Below, piece after piece: positions 38,955 through 42,334 of a DNA stretch of 42,334 nt. The notes under the pieces are model-generated. The model ran no database searches. It was not told the DNA's origin and saw nothing but the letters and a program-made list of their open reading frames with translations. A program made the position numbers and the translations under genes. The stretch is from the NCBI GenBank assembly GCA_020722985.1, contig DYJU01000009.1:1-42334 (forward strand), given 5' to 3'. Source of the stretch: Candidatus Methylomirabilis sp. (lineage in GTDB: Bacteria; Oederibacteriota; PGYV01; DYJU01). Each line of letters begins with the position of its first letter. The stretch's first letter is position 1.

Positions 38955-41102
38955 TTAAATATTTTTAGTTTTAGGAATATAAAAAGTAAAAGTGCTTCCT
39001 TTACCATATTCGCTTTCAACTTCTATACCTCCATTATGCAATTCCAGCATGTATTTAACTATTGGCAACCCGATGCCTGTTCCGCCTATTTTTTTTATAT
39101 CCTCTGTTTTTGCCCTATAAAATTTTTCAAATATATGCGGCAGATCATCTTTAAATATTCCTAATCCTTCATCACGAACGCTAACATAAATTTTATCATT
39201 TTTTTCTTCTAATGCAATATAAATTTTACCACCATTTGGCGAATATTTAACAGCGTTTGATAAAAGGTTTGTCATAACCTGTATCATTTTGTTTTTATCA
39301 ACAGAGATTTTTTCACTTTTTTCTGGTATATTTAAAACAATTATATGTTTTTCAGAAGCACTTTTAAATGTTTCGGCAACTGTTTTTATTATTTCAATAA
39401 AATCAATTTCTTCTAATGATAAACTTAAACCTTTTCCAGATTCTATTCTGGATAAATCTAATAAATCGCCAATTAATGATCCTAAACGCTGGGTTTCTTT
39501 GTTAATAATTGTAGAATAATTTTTAATTTTATCTTCTGTTAATTTTCTGGTCATCATAAGTTCGCTATAAACCTGTATAGGAGTTAGAGGAGTTCTTAAT
39601 TCATGAGAAACCATGTTTAAAAATTCTGATTTCATTTTATCTAATTCTTTGATATCAGTAATATCCCTGAATACAGCGACCGAACCCTGTATTTCTTTTT
39701 TTTCATCAAGAATTGGTGCAAAAACAGCTGCAAAAATATGTTCCTTATTTGCAAGAGATACCTTTATTTCGCTTTTTGTAATATTTTTTGTTTTAAGAAC
39801 AATATTAAAGTTATCTATAAATTCTTTTGTTTCTATGTAGGTATCAATTGATTTTCCTATTGCCTCTTCTGTTTTTACTGTGAATAATTTTTCAGCAACC
39901 CTGTTGGTCATAACTATATTTTTTTCTTTATCAACGGCAAGGACGGCATCTTCCATTGATTGTAGTATAGATTCTATTCTTCCTTTTTCAATAGAAAGAT
40001 TAACCATTGCTTCTTTTAATTCTTTGTTTAACTGTTCTGCTCTTTCTTCTAAATGTTCGTAAAGGTTTGTATTTTCTATAGCAATTGCAGCCTGTGAAGC
40101 AAGTGCTTCTAAAAATTTTATTTCTGATTTTGAAAAAGTTCCGCCGCCAATTTTATTTAATACCTGAACAACACCAATTGTTTGGTTTCTTACTTTTAAA
40201 GGGACACAGATTATTGAACGTGTTATAAAATGGGTCTGTTCATCAACCCTTTTTGCAAATCGCGGATCTTTTGAAACATCAGGGACAAGCAAGGATTCGC
40301 CGGTATAAGCAACCCAACCAGCAACGCCCTCGCCCATCTTTAATCTTATTTTTTTTACTTCTTCTTCCTTTGGACCTGTTGCCACCTCAAAATATAGTTC
40401 ATTTCTTTCATTGTCAATTAAAAATACAGAAGATGCTTCTGCCTGCATAACTTTTTCTGCCGATTGCATAATTATTTTTAAAAGTTGTTTTAATACACGT
40501 GTTGAATTTATGATTATGCTTGCTTCCATAAGTGCGCTCATTTTGGCGATTTCTTCTTCTTTTTGTTTATTTGCAAGTTGCGTTATATATTCCTGTACAG
40601 AAAGTTCAATAACCATATTAAATAGGTCAACAATAAGATCTGCAAGATTTTTAAGTTTATCAGAGGGGAGAACGGGAATATTTTTATACGCGTTTAATAA
40701 CAGGTTATAATCAACTCCTGCTTTTTCACTTAAATTTTTTATTAAAGGTTCGTCAATTTTTTTTTCTTTAATACCAACTAAAATATTAAATTTTTTTCCA
40801 TAAAAATATGTATTTGCACAGTAATATTCTAAATCACCATAAAGGCGAACAAAATTATCTTCGCCTATGTTAACATTTTTTACATCACAAATTTTTTTAC
40901 CATTTTCCGTAGAAGTTAAAATTTTATAAAATTCGGAAAAATTACTTTCTTCTGTAACAATTTTCCTATCTTCGCTTATTACTTTTATTGCTATGCCTAA
41001 AACTTTGGCGAGTTTATACTGGATACCTTCCCAAAATTTAATGTTAAAAACATGTGCATAATCTATTGTTTTATTTATTTTTGCTTCAATAATTTCTGCC
41101 AT
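38955..41102 (-). CDS. Soluble hybrid-sensor histidine kinase: PocR-GAF-PAS-HisKA-HATPase
   Basis: A 715-residue kinase without membrane segments. Residues about 15-165 resemble the PocR sensory domain, with paired Cys72 and Cys95; 190-345 form a GAF domain (GEGVAGWVAYTGES, VPLKVRNQTIGVVQVLNK); 380-485 a PAS domain (EDAVLAVDKEKNIV); then HisKA with H500 (MVSHELRTPL) and an intact ATPase (TNLLSNAVKYSPNGG, DEGLGI, GGTGIGLPI). It overlaps the hypB 3' end by 17 bases, so it is translated from the same transcript as the nickel-insertion genes. Cytoplasmic signals such as redox state, a small metabolite or metal are plausible. The receiver gene follows. Confidence 0.9.
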   Translation of the reverse strand: MAEIIEAKINKTIDYAHVFNIKFWEGIQYKLAKVLGIAIKVISEDRKIVTEESNFSEFYKILTSTENGKKICDVKNVNIGEDNFVRLYGDLEYYCANTYFYGKKFNILVGIKEKKIDEPLIKNLSEKAGVDYNLLLNAYKNIPVLPSDKLKNLADLIVDLFNMVIELSVQEYITQLANKQKEEEIAKMSALMEASIIINSTRVLKQLLKIIMQSAEKVMQAEASSVFLIDNERNELYFEVATGPKEEEVKKIRLKMGEGVAGWVAYTGESLLVPDVSKDPRFAKRVDEQTHFITRSIICVPLKVRNQTIGVVQVLNKIGGGTFSKSEIKFLEALASQAAIAIENTNLYEHLEERAEQLNKELKEAMVNLSIEKGRIESILQSMEDAVLAVDKEKNIVMTNRVAEKLFTVKTEEAIGKSIDTYIETKEFIDNFNIVLKTKNITKSEIKVSLANKEHIFAAVFAPILDEKKEIQGSVAVFRDITDIKELDKMKSEFLNMVSHELRTPLTPIQVYSELMMTRKLTEDKIKNYSTIINKETQRLGSLIGDLLDLSRIESGKGLSLSLEEIDFIEIIKTVAETFKSASEKHIIVLNIPEKSEKISVDKNKMIQVMTNLLSNAVKYSPNGGKIYIALEEKNDKIYVSVRDEGLGIFKDDLPHIFEKFYRAKTEDIKKIGGTGIGLPIVKYMLELHNGGIEVESEYGKGSTFTFYIPKTKNI

Positions 41103-41766
41103 TATTTTTTCCTTTTAACCAGGTATCAATTATTTTTATAAAATTTTCTAAATTTTTTTCATTGACTGCAGAAATTTCAATAAATTTTAATTTGGGGTTA
41201 ACTTTTTTAACATTGTTTATCAATTTTTTTAAATCAAAATTAAGAAAAGGTATTAAATCAATTTTGTTAATAATCAAAAGGTCGGCAACCTGAAACATCA
41301 AAGGGTATTTTAAAGGTTTGTCTTCTCCTTCTGTTACAGAGAGTAAAAGAACTTTTTTGTTTTCTCCCAGGTTAAAATCAGCAGGGCAAATTAAGTTGCC
41401 CACATTTTCTATAATAATTATATCATAATTTTTTTTATTTGTTTTAAGTTTTTTTAATGCCAGATTTATCATTTTAGCGTCCAGATGGCAGCTCCCACCA
41501 AAATTTTCTGTTTTTATCTGATATACAGTTTTTATATATTTTTTTATTCTTCGGGCATCATTTGTTGTTGCTACATCCCCTTCTATAACACCTATTCTAT
41601 ATCTGTTTTTGATGATTTTTAAAGTATTTTCCAGAAGAGTTGTTTTGCCAGCACCTGGAGAACTCATCATATTTAAACAAAAAGTTTTTTTTAATAATTT
41701 TTTATTTTCATTTGCAATTTCATCATTGCGTTTCATTATGTTTTCAAAGATATCTATTTCTGACAT
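41086..41766 (-). CDS. hypB: Hydrogenase/urease nickel incorporation GTPase HypB (without N-terminal metal motif)
   Basis: A 226-residue SIMIBI GTPase that, with HypA, delivers Ni to [NiFe]-hydrogenase. Walker A SPGAGKTT (36-43), the metal-site CH pair Cys93-His94 (GGSCHLDAKM), Cys127 in ENVGNLICPAD, SVTEGEDKPLKYP and NKIDLIPFL are all present. The start MSEIDIFENI (ATG at 41766) has GGAAGGG upstream and lies four bases after hypA. The CxxCGC motif and His-rich segment that begin E. coli HypB are absent; a separate peptide with CxxCGC is encoded just before hypA. No hydrogenase structural gene is in the window. Confidence 0.95.
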   Translation of the reverse strand: MSEIDIFENIMKRNDEIANENKKLLKKTFCLNMMSSPGAGKTTLLENTLKIIKNRYRIGVIEGDVATTNDARRIKKYIKTVYQIKTENFGGSCHLDAKMINLALKKLKTNKKNYDIIIIENVGNLICPADFNLGENKKVLLLSVTEGEDKPLKYPLMFQVADLLIINKIDLIPFLNFDLKKLINNVKKVNPKLKFIEISAVNEKNLENFIKIIDTWLKGKNNGRNY

Positions 41767-41770
41767 AAAT

Positions 41771-42115
41771 TTACCCTTCCATTTCAATTGTACGTATTAC
41801 CATTTCCCTGCCTTCAATTATTTGAAAATCAGTTTTTTTGCAGGATGGACACTGATATTCAAAGTTTTCTAATTTAAAAACTTTTTTACAACTTTTGCAT
41901 TTTGCTTTTATTTCAATCGTTTCTATCTCGACTTTTGCATTTTCTAACGGTGTGTTTTTTGATATCACTTCAAAAGCAAAAAGTAAAGCATCAGGAACAA
42001 TAGAAGTTAATTTACCAATCTGTAAAACAATTCTTTTTACTTTTTTGGCATTATTTTTTTTTAAATTTTTTATAACTATATCTTTTATTTCTTCTGCTAT
42101 GGAAACTTCATGCAT
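41771..42115 (-). CDS. hypA: Hydrogenase maturation nickel metallochaperone HypA
   Basis: A 114-residue HypA of standard length. The N-terminal MHE nickel-binding motif (His2) and the zinc site CKSC...CPSC (about residues 73-92) are intact. HypA passes nickel to the hydrogenase precursor together with HypB. The ATG at 42115 has only a weak ribosome site (AGGAAAG), and lies 12 bases after the stop of the small CxxCGC peptide gene, so translation may be coupled. It is followed by hypB after four bases. Confidence 0.95.
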   Translation of the reverse strand: MHEVSIAEEIKDIVIKNLKKNNAKKVKRIVLQIGKLTSIVPDALLFAFEVISKNTPLENAKVEIETIEIKAKCKSCKKVFKLENFEYQCPSCKKTDFQIIEGREMVIRTIEMEG

Positions 42116-42127
42116 TAATTATCTTTC

Positions 42128-42178
42128 CTATTTCTTCTTTTTCTTTTTATTAACTCCACAACCACAGTTTTTGCACAT
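42128..42178 (-). CDS. 16-residue CxxCGC peptide, a detached HypB-type metal-binding N-terminus
   Basis: ATG at 42178-42176, stop TAG at 42130-42128, encoding MCKNCGCG, then VN and six lysines. An AAAAAGGAGG ribosome site sits at ideal spacing, stronger than those of hypA and hypB. MCxxCGCG is the high-affinity nickel-binding start of HypB in E. coli (MCTTCGCG). The HypB here begins without it, so the motif seems to be made as a free peptide from the same operon, in the order peptide-hypA-hypB. A lysine tail would favour binding to acidic protein or nucleic acid. The alternative is a leader peptide that senses metal or cysteine supply for translation of hypA. Being so short, it rests on ribosome site, position and motif. 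Confidence 0.6.
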   Translation of the reverse strand: MCKNCGCGVNKKKKKK

Positions 42179-42202
42179 TTATATCCTCCTTTTTAAATAT
42201 TA

Positions 42203-42280
42203 TGGTGGGCTGGACTGGACTTGAACCAGCGACTTCCATCCTGTGAAGATGGCACTCTAACCAAACTGAGTTACCAGCCC
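42203..42280 (-). tRNA. tRNA-Val, anticodon CAC
   Basis: Cloverleaf on the minus strand: acceptor GGGCTGG/CCAGCCC, D stem ACTC/GAGT, anticodon stem CCATC/GATGG with loop TTCACAG (anticodon CAC, reading GUG), five-base variable loop, T arm with GGTTCAAGTCC. The discriminator A and the CCA end are encoded (ACCA, 42206-42203). It lies 24 bases before the small CxxCGC peptide gene with no terminator between. Confidence 0.97.
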
Positions 42281-42292
42281 GTATTTTTTTAT

Positions 42293-42321
42293 ATTTTACA
42301 ATTATTTAAAATCCTGTTCAA
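42293..42321 (-). promoter_or_regulatory. Predicted promoter of tRNA-Val and probably of the hyp operon
   Basis: Minus strand TTGAAC (42321-42316), 17-base spacer, TAAAAT (42298-42293). Transcription would start about five bases before the tRNA. No other promoter is evident between the tRNA and hypA. The remaining bases to the window end show no further gene. Confidence 0.65.
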
Positions 42322-42334
42322 TAAAAAAATATTT

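Noticed and set aside
41767-41787. hypB start seven codons upstream
   Set aside because: It would overlap hypA and lacks a ribosome site; GGAAGGG is spaced for the ATG at 41766.

Overview
The window looks like a chromosomal segment from an AT-rich (roughly 30 % GC by eye), Gram-negative-type (diderm) bacterium, probably an uncultivated lineage. The diderm reading rests on two predicted outer-membrane beta-barrel proteins, one of them ending in an aromatic residue (..KYNW). The long, Alu-domain form of SRP RNA, the CheC/CheD chemotaxis set and a very long FtsA-like protein recall Firmicutes or Thermotogae, so no phylum is assigned. All protein and RNA genes lie on the minus strand and gaps are mostly a few bases, so the window is described in transcription order, from high to low coordinates.

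42.3-38.5 kb: a tRNA-Val gene with a consensus promoter runs without a visible terminator into a 16-codon peptide gene (MCKNCGCG followed by lysines), hypA, hypB, a soluble PocR-GAF-PAS histidine kinase and a response regulator. The micropeptide matches the CxxCGC nickel-binding N-terminus normally fused to HypB, and the HypB here lacks that segment. 38.4-38.1 kb is a GC-richer intergenic island with inverted repeats. fabH and an outer-membrane protein gene follow, each with its own promoter, and the latter ends at a strong intrinsic terminator.

35.4-17.4 kb: the replication origin region. DnaA boxes lie both upstream of dnaA and between dnaA and dnaN. The row dnaA, dnaN, gyrA, degenerate sensor kinase, beta-helix/barrel envelope protein, dciA (DUF721), gyrB, Crp-family regulator, HAD phosphatase/mutase, class III adenylate cyclase, G5-3D wall protein and two glycosyltransferases is tightly packed and may be read as one or a few transcripts. 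Cyclase and Crp regulator form a local second-messenger module.

17.4-14.5 kb: SRP RNA, then dnaX-ybaB-recR, a classical cluster. 14.3-4.9 kb: a complete-looking chemotaxis operon (cheY, cheC, cheD, mcp, cheW, cheY, cheB, cheA, cheC) ending in an FtsA/PilM-like ATPase gene; no cheR and no flagellar gene is present in the window. 4.8-0.6 kb: dprA-topA-xerC behind its own promoter. At 350-1 begins a secreted threonine-rich repeat protein that runs off the window.

The most unusual items are the detached HypB-type metal-binding peptide, the kinase-dead-looking histidine kinase inside the dnaA-gyrB region, the repeat-bearing FtsA-like protein in the chemotaxis operon, and the A9 slippery tract in dnaX.
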